A stretch of DNA of 16,746 bases, from assembly GCA_051745085.1 (NCBI GenBank), contig JBNJDR010000042.1, positions 1 through 16,746 of the forward strand, written 5' to 3'. The translations under genes and the position numbers were made by a program. Shown piece after piece: positions 1 through 6,396 of this stretch; position 1 is the first letter of the stretch, and every line of letters starts with the position of its first letter. This DNA is from Halonatronomonas sp051745085 (GTDB lineage: Bacteria; Bacillota; Halanaerobiia; Halanaerobiales; Halarsenatibacteraceae). The notes below the pieces were generated by a model. It saw only the letters and a program-made list of their open reading frames with translations, did not search any database and had not been told where the DNA came from.

Positions 1-1
1 T

Positions 2-271
2 CTCTTGATCAATACCGCCCGGGGGCCGGTGGTTAACAGCGAAGCCCTGGCTGAGGCCTTAAACAAGGGCGAAATCGGTGGGGCGGGGATCGACGTGTTC
101 GAGATGGAACCGCCTATCCCGGAAGACTATCCCCTCCTGCAGGTGAAAAACACTATTTTGGCCCCCCATGTTGCCTTTGCGACCGAAGAGGCCTTCCTCA
201 AGAGAGCCGAGATCGTTTTCGAAAATATAGAAAAATGGCAGGCAGGCGAACCTCAGAACGTGGTGAGCTAA
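2..271 (+). CDS. D-2-hydroxyacid dehydrogenase, C-terminal part (5' truncated by window)
   Basis: The gene enters the window already in frame, so only about the last 89 residues are present. They match the end of the NAD-binding domain of the D-isomer-specific 2-hydroxyacid dehydrogenase family, which interconverts 2-keto acids and D-2-hydroxy acids. Visible signatures are L-I-N-T-A-R-G near the start, G-I-D-V-F-E-M-E-P-P containing the family Glu region, and A-P-H-V-A with the catalytic His. The usual small or Gly residues after that His are replaced by F-A-T-E-E. The exact substrate (phosphoglycerate, glyoxylate, lactate and others) cannot be read from this fragment. No plus-strand terminator follows the stop; the hairpin downstream has its T-tract on the minus strand. 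Confidence 0.85.
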   Translation, partial: LLINTARGPVVNSEALAEALNKGEIGGAGIDVFEMEPPIPEDYPLLQVKNTILAPHVAFATEEAFLKRAEIVFENIEKWQAGEPQNVVS

Positions 272-278
272 ATAGGTG

Positions 279-316
279 AAAAAAAGAAACCCTCCTGTTC
301 TGGAGTGACAGGAGGG
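279..316 (-). terminator. Rho-independent terminator of the DUF4342 gene
   Basis: A perfect 9-bp stem (CCCTCCTGT at 290-298, ACAGGAGGG at 308-316) encloses a 9-nt loop. On the minus strand it is followed by a T-rich run (the complement of the A-run at 279-289). There is no T-run on the plus side, so it serves the minus-strand gene ending at 361. Confidence 0.85.
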
Positions 317-360
317 ATGGGATTCAGATATAAGTTTAAACTTCTTCTGGCTGGTGGATT

Positions 361-933
361 TTACTGGTCCGCGGAATCTTCGTTCTCATCAGCCTTATTT
401 GCTTTGTTGGACATGGAATCAACAGCGTTGATGGTGGCTTCGGAGACATTCTTTATGGTTTTGTTGGCCCTTGATTTTTCCAGGTCGGAACCGCTCAAGC
501 TATAACGGAAGCCTAAGAGGAGACCGAAGACGAGAACCGGTATAACGAACCAGAAGGTAAATAAGAGAAGCAGGGCCATAGCTGTTAAGGGGATCTCCAG
601 GACCTTGCTGTCATCTCTCGTTATCTTGAAATAGTTTTTGTTGCCTTTTTCAACTACCGTACCGAACCATTTCAGGATATTCCCCAGCCGTTCCGAAAAT
701 GAAGGAGTCTCTTCCTTTTTCTCATTTCTGCTTTGTTTTTCTTTCTTTTCTTTCTGCTCGGATGTTGAGCGGTATTCTCCTCCGCTCTCGGGGGATTTGA
801 CTTTGCCTTCTTTCTCCAGTTTAACTACCGCCTCCAGTAAATCACCGTCTGTTTCTTCCAGGACTGCTTTCGCTTCGGCATAGGTTATGCCGGCATAATC
901 TCTTAGCTTTTCTACTTTTTCCATTGTTATCAT
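361..933 (-). CDS. DUF4342 domain protein with membrane segment
   Basis: A 190-residue protein of unknown function. Residues 1-45 (E-K-V-E-K-L-R ... T-Y-A-E-A-K-A-V-L-E ... D-G-D-L-L-E-A-V) form a short helical UBA/TS-N-like module typical of DUF4342 proteins. Then comes a highly charged Lys/Glu linker (about 45-80), an amphipathic stretch, a hydrophobic membrane segment around 120-145 and a charged C-terminal tail rich in Asn, Lys, Asp and Glu. I place the start at the ATG at 931-933 because AGGAGGT lies 7 nt upstream (complement of about 941-948); a longer reading frame upstream to 969 lacks this spacing. It is a single-gene unit with its own terminator. Family assignment is from recalled sequence pattern. 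The role, perhaps as a membrane-tethered adaptor, is unknown. Confidence 0.75.
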   Translation of the reverse strand: MITMEKVEKLRDYAGITYAEAKAVLEETDGDLLEAVVKLEKEGKVKSPESGGEYRSTSEQKEKKEKQSRNEKKEETPSFSERLGNILKWFGTVVEKGNKNYFKITRDDSKVLEIPLTAMALLLLFTFWFVIPVLVFGLLLGFRYSLSGSDLEKSRANKTIKNVSEATINAVDSMSNKANKADENEDSADQ

Positions 934-982
934 TTTGATAACCTCCTTTATGTTGTCTGAGGCTATCATATCAAGTGAAAAT

Positions 983-1010
983 TTGAATATAATTTAGATT
1001 AGATTAAAAT
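983..1010 (+). promoter_or_regulatory. Candidate sigma-A-type promoter for the small unit at 1050-1293
   Basis: TTGAAT (983-988), a 16-bp spacer and TAAAAT (1005-1010) resemble -35 and -10 elements. A good ribosome binding site (GGGGAGGTG, about 1037-1045) and an ATG at 1050 follow. The region is very AT-rich and contains a 9-bp direct repeat GATTAAAAT (1002-1010 and 1013-1021), so chance similarity is possible. Confidence 0.35.
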
Positions 1011-1049
1011 TTGATTAAAATAAAATATATTCTCCAGGGGAGGTGCAGC

Positions 1050-1174
1050 ATGAGGATTAAACCGATCAGTAAGGAGCAGTTAAAGGCGGCCAGGTGAACA
1101 TCAGCCAATGGGAGCGCAAGGACCCTGAATACTTTAAATTGGCCGGAAAATAAATGTCGGATGATCTGGATTAA
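1050..1174 (+). pseudogene. Small broken reading frame (about 40 residues), function unknown
   Basis: A strong ribosome binding site (GGGGAGGTG) precedes an ATG that opens M-R-I-K-P-I-S-K-E-Q-L-K-A-A-R and hits TGA at 1095. In the -1 frame, overlapping at a GTG at 1094, translation would continue V-N-I-S-Q-W-E-R-K-D-P-E-Y-F-K-L-A-G-K to TAA at 1151. In that same frame M-S-D-D-L-D follows to TAA at 1172. The protein-like composition on both sides of the break suggests an ancestral protein of about 40 residues with one frameshift and one nonsense codon. A plausible promoter upstream and a terminator at 1261 suggest the unit is or was transcribed. I do not recognise a family. It could instead be a functional very short peptide, or coincidence. 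Confidence 0.35.
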
Positions 1175-1260
1175 ATTCTGACGAGTAGACATTAAAATAA
1201 ATATATCTTCTTTGAAATAAGCATTATAAACTATAAAGATTAAGGAGTAATATATTTGAG

Positions 1261-1293
1261 ACGTCAATCGATTAACCTTGATTGGCGTTTTTT
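1261..1293 (+). terminator. Rho-independent terminator
   Basis: ACGTCAATC (1261-1269) pairs with GATTGGCGT (1280-1288), a 9-bp stem with one G-U wobble and a 10-nt loop, followed directly by six T. It ends any plus-strand transcript from the small unit upstream, or could act as an attenuator ahead of the peptide operon. Between it and the next gene at 1429 lies only AT-rich promoter-type sequence. Confidence 0.75.
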
Positions 1294-1338
1294 AATTGAG
1301 ATAGAAAGACTAGATAAAGGATTTTTCTGCTTTATCAC

Positions 1339-1389
1339 TTTACAATACAAAAAAATAATGGTAGTATTAATGATAATATTTATTATCAT
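1339..1389 (+). promoter_or_regulatory. Candidate promoter with a 20-bp palindromic operator for the peptide operon
   Basis: TTTACA (1339-1344) and TAGTAT (1362-1367) are separated by 17 bp and could be -35/-10 elements. Immediately downstream, at 1370-1389, is ATGATAATATTTATTATCAT, a perfect 9-bp inverted repeat with a 2-bp centre. It would cover the expected transcription start, the position of a repressor operator. The half-site TGATAAT resembles Fur-family boxes, but the spacing (7-4-7) differs from the canonical 7-1-7. The palindrome is seen directly; its regulator is unknown. Confidence 0.45.
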
Positions 1390-1428
1390 ATTTTGTATAA
1401 TTTTGTTGAAAGGAGGTGGATTAGTAAA

Positions 1429-2379
1429 TTGAATCAATACATCTTAAGAAGGCTGCTGCTGATGATTCCGGTGCTGATAGGGATAACGTTTATCAATTAT
1501 GGGATCGTTAATCTGGCCCCTGGAGATCCGGTTGATTTGATGATAGACCCTAACGTTAGTCAGGCCGATAAAGAATTGAGGAGGGAGAATTTAGGTCTGA
1601 ACGATCCATTTCTGAGCAGGTATCTTACCTGGGCTAAAGAGCTTCTCCAGGGAAACCTTGGCTATTCTTTCACCACTAATAAACCGGTTTCTACTAGAAT
1701 CTTGCCCCGGATAGGTCCTACTTTGATCCTGACCGTAACTGCCTTTATCCTGGCTTATATCATCGCAATTCCCCTTGGGATTTTATCCGCAGTTAAACCT
1801 TATACTTTCATCGATTATACCACAGGTTTTGTTGGGCTGTCTGGTATCTCTATCCCCTCATTTTTTTCCGGTTTAGTTCTTATTTATATCTTCAGTCTTA
1901 AATTAAAACTGCTGCCTTCTGGAGGTATCACGAACATCGGGGGAGCTGGCGGGCTGATTGATTTTCTCAGTCACCTGGTAATGCCGGTGGCGATTTTAAC
2001 TCTGGCCAATGTAGGCCTGGTCCTGAGATTGATGCGCTCCAGTACTATGGAAGTGCTTCAGCAGGATTATATCCGGACAGCCTGGTCTAAAGGTCTTTCT
2101 CAGAAGAACGTGATCCTACATCATGTTGTCCGCAACAGTCTGATGCCGGTTATAACCATGGCCGGGATGCAGATGCCGATTTTGATCGGTGGTGCTGTTA
2201 TCACGGAACAGGTTTTCCAGTGGCCGGGCATGGGGCTGCTCACGATTCAATCGATCTTAAGTAGAGATTATCCGACATTGATGGCTTTAAATTTACTTGC
2301 AGCGATTTTTGTTTTATTCGGAACCCTGGCTGCAGATGTAATATATGTCATGGTTGATCCACGAATCCAGTATGATTAG
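1429..2379 (+). CDS. Dipeptide/oligopeptide ABC transporter permease (DppB/OppB type)
   Basis: An inner-membrane subunit of a peptide-type ABC importer, 316 residues. The N-terminus M-N-Q-Y-I-L-R-R-L-L-L-M-I-P-V followed by N-L-A-P-G-D-P is characteristic of DppB/OppB. About six hydrophobic segments are visible. The cytoplasmic EAA loop is clear near the C-terminal half (D-Y-I-R-T-A-W-S-K-G-L-S ... H-H-V-V-R-N-S-L-M-P-V). The start is TTG at 1429, placed by AAAGGAGGTGG at 1409-1419; an open frame further upstream would put the ribosome binding site inside the gene. It is the first gene of a seven-gene operon and forms the heterodimeric channel with the next gene. No ATP-binding subunit is encoded alongside it. 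Confidence 0.92.
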   Translation: MNQYILRRLLLMIPVLIGITFINYGIVNLAPGDPVDLMIDPNVSQADKELRRENLGLNDPFLSRYLTWAKELLQGNLGYSFTTNKPVSTRILPRIGPTLILTVTAFILAYIIAIPLGILSAVKPYTFIDYTTGFVGLSGISIPSFFSGLVLIYIFSLKLKLLPSGGITNIGGAGGLIDFLSHLVMPVAILTLANVGLVLRLMRSSTMEVLQQDYIRTAWSKGLSQKNVILHHVVRNSLMPVITMAGMQMPILIGGAVITEQVFQWPGMGLLTIQSILSRDYPTLMALNLLAAIFVLFGTLAADVIYVMVDPRIQYD

Positions 2380-2402
2380 AGTAGAAGAAGGAGTTGAGTA
2401 AT

Positions 2403-3305
2403 GTGAGGACAGAACAGCCTAATACTGGATTATTTATGATAAGCTCAGATACATTTCAGGAAAGCTACTGGTATCCGGTTATCAGGAGGTTTTTAAAGCA
2501 TAAGCTTGCTTTTACCGGTCTGATGCTTATTCTTGGCCTTATATTGGTAGCTATATTGGCACCTTATCTTTCTCCTTACAGCCCCTATGAGATGAACGTT
2601 ACAGCGTTTTCTGCTCCGCCTTCAGCGGACCACTGGTTGGGGACGGATTCAGTAGGGAGGGATATTCTAAGTAGATTGATCTATGCTTCCAGGATTTCTC
2701 TGGCGGTTGGTATCGGTTCTGTTGCTTTGAACGTTATCATCGGCGTTTTGCTGGGGAGTACAGCAGGTTTTCTGGGAGGTGGGGTGGACTCGGTTATTAT
2801 GCGGATTACAGAGATGCTCCTATCGTTTCCTCCTCTGATGATAATTTTAGTTTTAGTTAGTTTATTGGGACCGGGTTTATTTAATATCATTTTGGTCCTG
2901 GGCCTGCTCAGCTGGCCGCGGATCTGTCGTTTGATCCGAGCAGAGGTTATTAGTATCAAGAATCAAGAATATATAACCGCTGCTAAGGCCATAGGCTCCA
3001 GGGATTTAAGGATACTTTTTATCCATTTGATCCCCAATGCTTTTCCCCCGGTCCTGGTGGCGGCGACCTTTGGAGCAGCCCGGGCGATCATAATCGAGGC
3101 ATCTTTAAGTTTTTTGGGCATGGGAGTACAGCCGCCGACAGCTAGCTGGGGAAATATGCTTAATGATGCCCAATCGATGGGGGTGCTCAGTTCAATGCCC
3201 TGGATATGGGTTCCTCCGGGAGTTTTGATCGTTATCGTTGTTCTTTCGATAAACTTTGTTGGTGATGGTATGCGAGACGCTCTTGATCCTAAGTTAAGAA
3301 GTTGA
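2403..3305 (+). CDS. Dipeptide/oligopeptide ABC transporter permease (DppC/OppC type)
   Basis: The second channel subunit, 300 residues. It shows the DppC features: an N-terminal membrane segment after R-R-F-L-K-H-K-L-A, then the periplasmic motif H-W-L-G-T-D-S-V-G-R-D-I-L-S-R. An EAA loop follows (Q-E-Y-I-T-A-A-K-A-I-G-S ... H-L-I-P-N-A-F-P-P), and the C-terminus is G-D-G-M-R-D-A-L-D-P-K-L. I choose GTG at 2403 because AAGGAG (2388-2393) lies 9 nt before it; the in-frame TTG at 2394 abuts the ribosome binding site and is less likely. It follows the previous gene by 23 nt and should dimerise with its product. The family is certain; the substrate is not determined by sequence. Confidence 0.92.
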   Translation: MRTEQPNTGLFMISSDTFQESYWYPVIRRFLKHKLAFTGLMLILGLILVAILAPYLSPYSPYEMNVTAFSAPPSADHWLGTDSVGRDILSRLIYASRISLAVGIGSVALNVIIGVLLGSTAGFLGGGVDSVIMRITEMLLSFPPLMIILVLVSLLGPGLFNIILVLGLLSWPRICRLIRAEVISIKNQEYITAAKAIGSRDLRILFIHLIPNAFPPVLVAATFGAARAIIIEASLSFLGMGVQPPTASWGNMLNDAQSMGVLSSMPWIWVPPGVLIVIVVLSINFVGDGMRDALDPKLRS

Positions 3306-3345
3306 AGTCAGAAACACGAGTAGAGAGTAGAAAAGGAGGAAAAAA

Positions 3346-4950
3346 ATGAAAAAATTATTCGTATTACTTTTGGTTAGTGTATTGGTAGCAGGTGCTTTTG
3401 TCGGTTCTGTTCAGGCTCAGGATGATGAAAAGGTGATCAGGGTCGGGATGTGGAGTTCACCCGGGAATATGAGTGCCATCAATGCCGATTCAAGTTACGG
3501 CTATTTTGTGGTTAACTTTATTTTTGATTCTCTGGCGGAACTTAGACCAGATTTCACCTTTGAGGGGAAATTAGCTGATTCGTGGGATATCTCGGAGGAT
3601 GGTTTAACCTATACTTTCCATCTGCCTGAGGATGCCAGATGGCACGATGGCGAGCCTTTAACGGCAGATGATGTCTACTTTTCGATCAAAACTGTGGCTC
3701 ACCCTGAGGTAGAGACGAACCGGGGCAGCGCGATCAGGGCGATCGAAGGCCTGGATTCTGCGGGCAAGATGGAAGAGGGTCAGGAAGATATCTCCGGGGT
3801 GGAAGTAATCGACAGCAGTACTATTGCTGTTACAACCAAGACTGTGCTCGATCCGGCCCGCTTTTTAGAACAGTTCGGCGCTAACCTATATGTCATTCCG
3901 GAACATTTACTGGCGGATGTAGCACCGGCAGAATTGACCCGGGCGGAAGCTTTATTGGATCCCACCGTCGCAAACGGTCCCTTTAAATTCGTCCAGTATG
4001 AGACAGACCAGTATATTGAACTGGAAAAGAACGAAGATTATCATGGAGAAGAGGCTAAAGTAGATCGGATATATATTATGATAGTTGAAGCAAGTTCGAT
4101 AGCTTCTCAACTGATCAACGAAGAGATAGATGTCGTGGCTGGTCCGGGTATCGGAGAGGTTCCCCTGCAGGATTGGGAGCTGGTCCAGGATGCCGACAAC
4201 CTGAAACCTGTCACCGAGCCGGCTTTAGGTTATCAATTCATGGTTATTAACAATAATGATGAGAAGTTCCAGGATGCCAGTGTAAGGAAAGCCCTGGCCC
4301 TGGGAACAAATCGTCCTCTAATAGTTGATCAACTTTATAAAGGTGAGGCCCAGTTGGCGGTAGGACCGTTTTCTCCGATAACTCCATATGAGAATACCGA
4401 TCTCGACCCTCTTCCTTATGATACCGATCAGGCTGAAGAACTTCTGGCCGAAGCCGGTTGGGATTCGGGGCAAACCGTGGAACTCCTGGTCCCTACGGGC
4501 AATAGACAGCGGGAGCAGTCAGCCAATATAATCCAGGCTAATCTAAATGAAATCGGAGTGAACGTGCAGATAACCCAGCAGGATTTCCCCTCGGTTTTAA
4601 ACAAGGTATTTTCCGGGGAGTTCGATCTTACTCTGCTAGGTTGGACCGATACCTTCGACCCTGACCATGTAAGTTCAACTTACAAAACGGGCGGTCAATA
4701 TAATCTGAGTGGATTTTCTAACGAACGAGCCGATGAATTGATCGAACAGGCCGGTTCTGAGGCAGATGCTGAGGTGCGGAAAGAAATTTATGACGAACTT
4801 CAGGTTCTATTCCAGGAAGAAGTTCCTGTAGTTTTTCTATACTATCCCAACATGTTAGCCGCAGTGAATGAGAGATTGATCAACGCCGATCCTGCGATAG
4901 TTCCCTTCGAGAACAGGAGTTACGAATGGGATATCAGGGAGGCTGAATAG
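3346..4950 (+). CDS. Peptide-type ABC transporter substrate-binding protein (SBP family 5)
   Basis: A 534-residue extracytoplasmic receptor for the permease pair. Residues 1-24 are a Sec signal peptide (M-K-K, hydrophobic core, V-Q-A before Q-D-D). There is no lipobox cysteine, so the mature protein should be soluble in a periplasm and not a lipoprotein. Family 5 signatures are visible: S-W-D-I-S-E-D-G-L-T-Y-T-F-H-L, W-H-D-G-E-P-L-T-A-D-D-V-Y-F-S, V-R-K-A-L-A-L-G-T-N-R, and a C-terminal half with L-L-A-E-A-G-W-D. The length is typical for DppA/OppA-type proteins. The mature protein is visibly rich in Asp and Glu. An AAAAGGAGG ribosome binding site precedes the ATG. Ligand inference comes from neighbours only: peptides, possibly containing D-residues. 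Confidence 0.92.
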   Translation: MKKLFVLLLVSVLVAGAFVGSVQAQDDEKVIRVGMWSSPGNMSAINADSSYGYFVVNFIFDSLAELRPDFTFEGKLADSWDISEDGLTYTFHLPEDARWHDGEPLTADDVYFSIKTVAHPEVETNRGSAIRAIEGLDSAGKMEEGQEDISGVEVIDSSTIAVTTKTVLDPARFLEQFGANLYVIPEHLLADVAPAELTRAEALLDPTVANGPFKFVQYETDQYIELEKNEDYHGEEAKVDRIYIMIVEASSIASQLINEEIDVVAGPGIGEVPLQDWELVQDADNLKPVTEPALGYQFMVINNNDEKFQDASVRKALALGTNRPLIVDQLYKGEAQLAVGPFSPITPYENTDLDPLPYDTDQAEELLAEAGWDSGQTVELLVPTGNRQREQSANIIQANLNEIGVNVQITQQDFPSVLNKVFSGEFDLTLLGWTDTFDPDHVSSTYKTGGQYNLSGFSNERADELIEQAGSEADAEVRKEIYDELQVLFQEEVPVVFLYYPNMLAAVNERLINADPAIVPFENRSYEWDIREAE

Positions 4951-4952
4951 GC

Positions 4953-6395
4953 TTGGAAGCAAATATGAATTCAGAGGAAATGAAGCAGATACTGGCTCAC
5001 CTCGAAACTAACTTCGATTCTGACCTGGATGAGATCCGCAGTTTCCTCCGGCATCCCAGTGTTAGTTATACCGGAGAGGGTATCCAGGAAACTGCTAACT
5101 TGATCGCCGGGATGATCGAAGACCTGGGGGGAGAAGCCGATGTGGTTGAAACTCCAGGTCACCCTATCGTCTATGGTCGGCTCGAGCAAAACGCTGACAG
5201 GACGGTCATAGTTTATGGGATGTATGATGTCATGCCTGCCGATGAACCGGACTGGTCGGTTGATCCCTGGGCTGCCGAAATCAAGGAACTGCCTAAATTA
5301 GGTAAATCTATAGTTGCCAGAGGTGCCGTTAACACGAAGGGGCCTCTGGCGGCTTTTTTCACCACCCTGCAAGCCTTTCAAGATAAGGGCTTCAAATTAC
5401 CGGTGAACCTCATCTTCGCCATCGAAGGGGAAGAGGAAATGGGCAGCCGGAATTTCCTGCCCTTCGTTAAGGAGCATAAAGAGGAACTGCAGCAGGCCGA
5501 TGCTGTCTTCTTTCCCTTTTTCAGTGAAAATGAAGCAGGGGTACCCTACATGACCCTGGGCACAAAGGGCATCCTCTATTTTGAGCTCACCTGTCAGGGA
5601 GGAAGCTGGGGCGGCCCGACCGAACGGGGAATCCACGGTTCTTACAATGCCTGGGTGGCGAATCCGATCTGGAAGCTGGTTCAGGCTATCAGTTCCTTTA
5701 CGGATGTCGAGGAGAATATCCAGATAGATGATTTCTTTGCTCAGGTCGAACCTCTGCCGGAGGCGGAGTTGGATCTAATAAGAGAGCAGGTTGAAAGCGG
5801 TCGTATGGACGAAAAGACATTCATGGAGTACGATCACATCGAAAAATTCAAGGATGGACTGCGGGGGTATCCGCTCTGGAAACGCCTCTTCAGTCAACCT
5901 CAGTTGAATATAGACGGAATTACAGGTGGCTACACAGAGGAAGGGACTAAAACTCTCCTGCCTCATCGGGGCCTGGCCAAGATGGACGTGCGGATGGTAC
6001 CGGAGATGGAGCCGGATCAGGTGGTTGAAAATATCAGGAATCACCTGGATAAGCATGGGTTTAAGGATGTCGAGATGGAAGTATTGAATAAGTACCACTG
6101 GTCGAAACTGAAGCTGGAAGAGAACACGGTCCAGGCCATGCTGCAGGCATATCGGGAGATGGATTCTGAACCTATAATCTGGCCCTTGAATCCCGGTTCT
6201 GCTCCTTATTATGTATTTGAAAAGGAACTTGGTCTCCCTTATGTAACCGGAGGTCTGGGGCACGGGAGCAGGCAGCACTCGAACGATGAATACTGCACAG
6301 TCCAGGGGCTGTTAGATTTTGAGATGTCAGTAGTCCGCTGGCTGTATAATTATGCGGATAGGGCCGGGACTAATGGTGTTTCTAAGGAGGAATAA
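4953..6395 (+). CDS. M20-family metallohydrolase with atypical metal site
   Basis: A 480-residue protein of the M20 peptidase fold (carnosinase/DapE/CPG2 clan). Canonical carnosinase-like proteins read Y-G-H-Y-D-V; here it is Y-G-M90-Y-D92-V, so the first ligand His is Met. The bridging Asp in the usual G-A-T-D-x-K-G is Asn127 in R-G-A-V-N-T-K-G. The later Asp ligand region reads F-F-P-F-F-S-E-N-E with no Asp where expected. The catalytic pair survives as E161-E162, as do H228 (I-H-G) and the terminal His (H442 in R-Q-H-S-N-D-E-Y). It may bind metal differently, bind one metal, or be a conserved divergent subfamily. The start is taken as TTG 4953 (GGGAGG at 4937-4942); ATG 4965 is the alternative. 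It begins 2 nt after the binding-protein gene, so expression should be coupled. Confidence 0.82.
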   Translation: MEANMNSEEMKQILAHLETNFDSDLDEIRSFLRHPSVSYTGEGIQETANLIAGMIEDLGGEADVVETPGHPIVYGRLEQNADRTVIVYGMYDVMPADEPDWSVDPWAAEIKELPKLGKSIVARGAVNTKGPLAAFFTTLQAFQDKGFKLPVNLIFAIEGEEEMGSRNFLPFVKEHKEELQQADAVFFPFFSENEAGVPYMTLGTKGILYFELTCQGGSWGGPTERGIHGSYNAWVANPIWKLVQAISSFTDVEENIQIDDFFAQVEPLPEAELDLIREQVESGRMDEKTFMEYDHIEKFKDGLRGYPLWKRLFSQPQLNIDGITGGYTEEGTKTLLPHRGLAKMDVRMVPEMEPDQVVENIRNHLDKHGFKDVEMEVLNKYHWSKLKLEENTVQAMLQAYREMDSEPIIWPLNPGSAPYYVFEKELGLPYVTGGLGHGSRQHSNDEYCTVQGLLDFEMSVVRWLYNYADRAGTNGVSKEE

Positions 6396-6396
6396 A

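Noticed and set aside
1004..1267. Minus-strand 87-codon frame
   Set aside because: AT-rich, no ribosome binding site I can see, and antisense to the small unit with its own terminator.
1370..1389. Canonical Fur or PerR box
   Set aside because: The half-sites look similar, but the 7-4-7 spacing does not fit the 7-1-7 consensus, so I list it only as an unassigned palindrome.
1256..1432. TTG-started 58-codon frame with AAGGAG upstream and a hydrophobic tail, its TGA overlapping the next TTG start
   Set aside because: It begins at the terminator hairpin and runs through the promoter and palindrome in very AT-rich sequence, so hydrophobic codons are expected by chance. Only conservation would revive it.
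5775..6278. Minus-strand 167-codon frame inside the M20 gene
   Set aside because: Antisense to a clear protein family, no domain-like pattern and no upstream signals.
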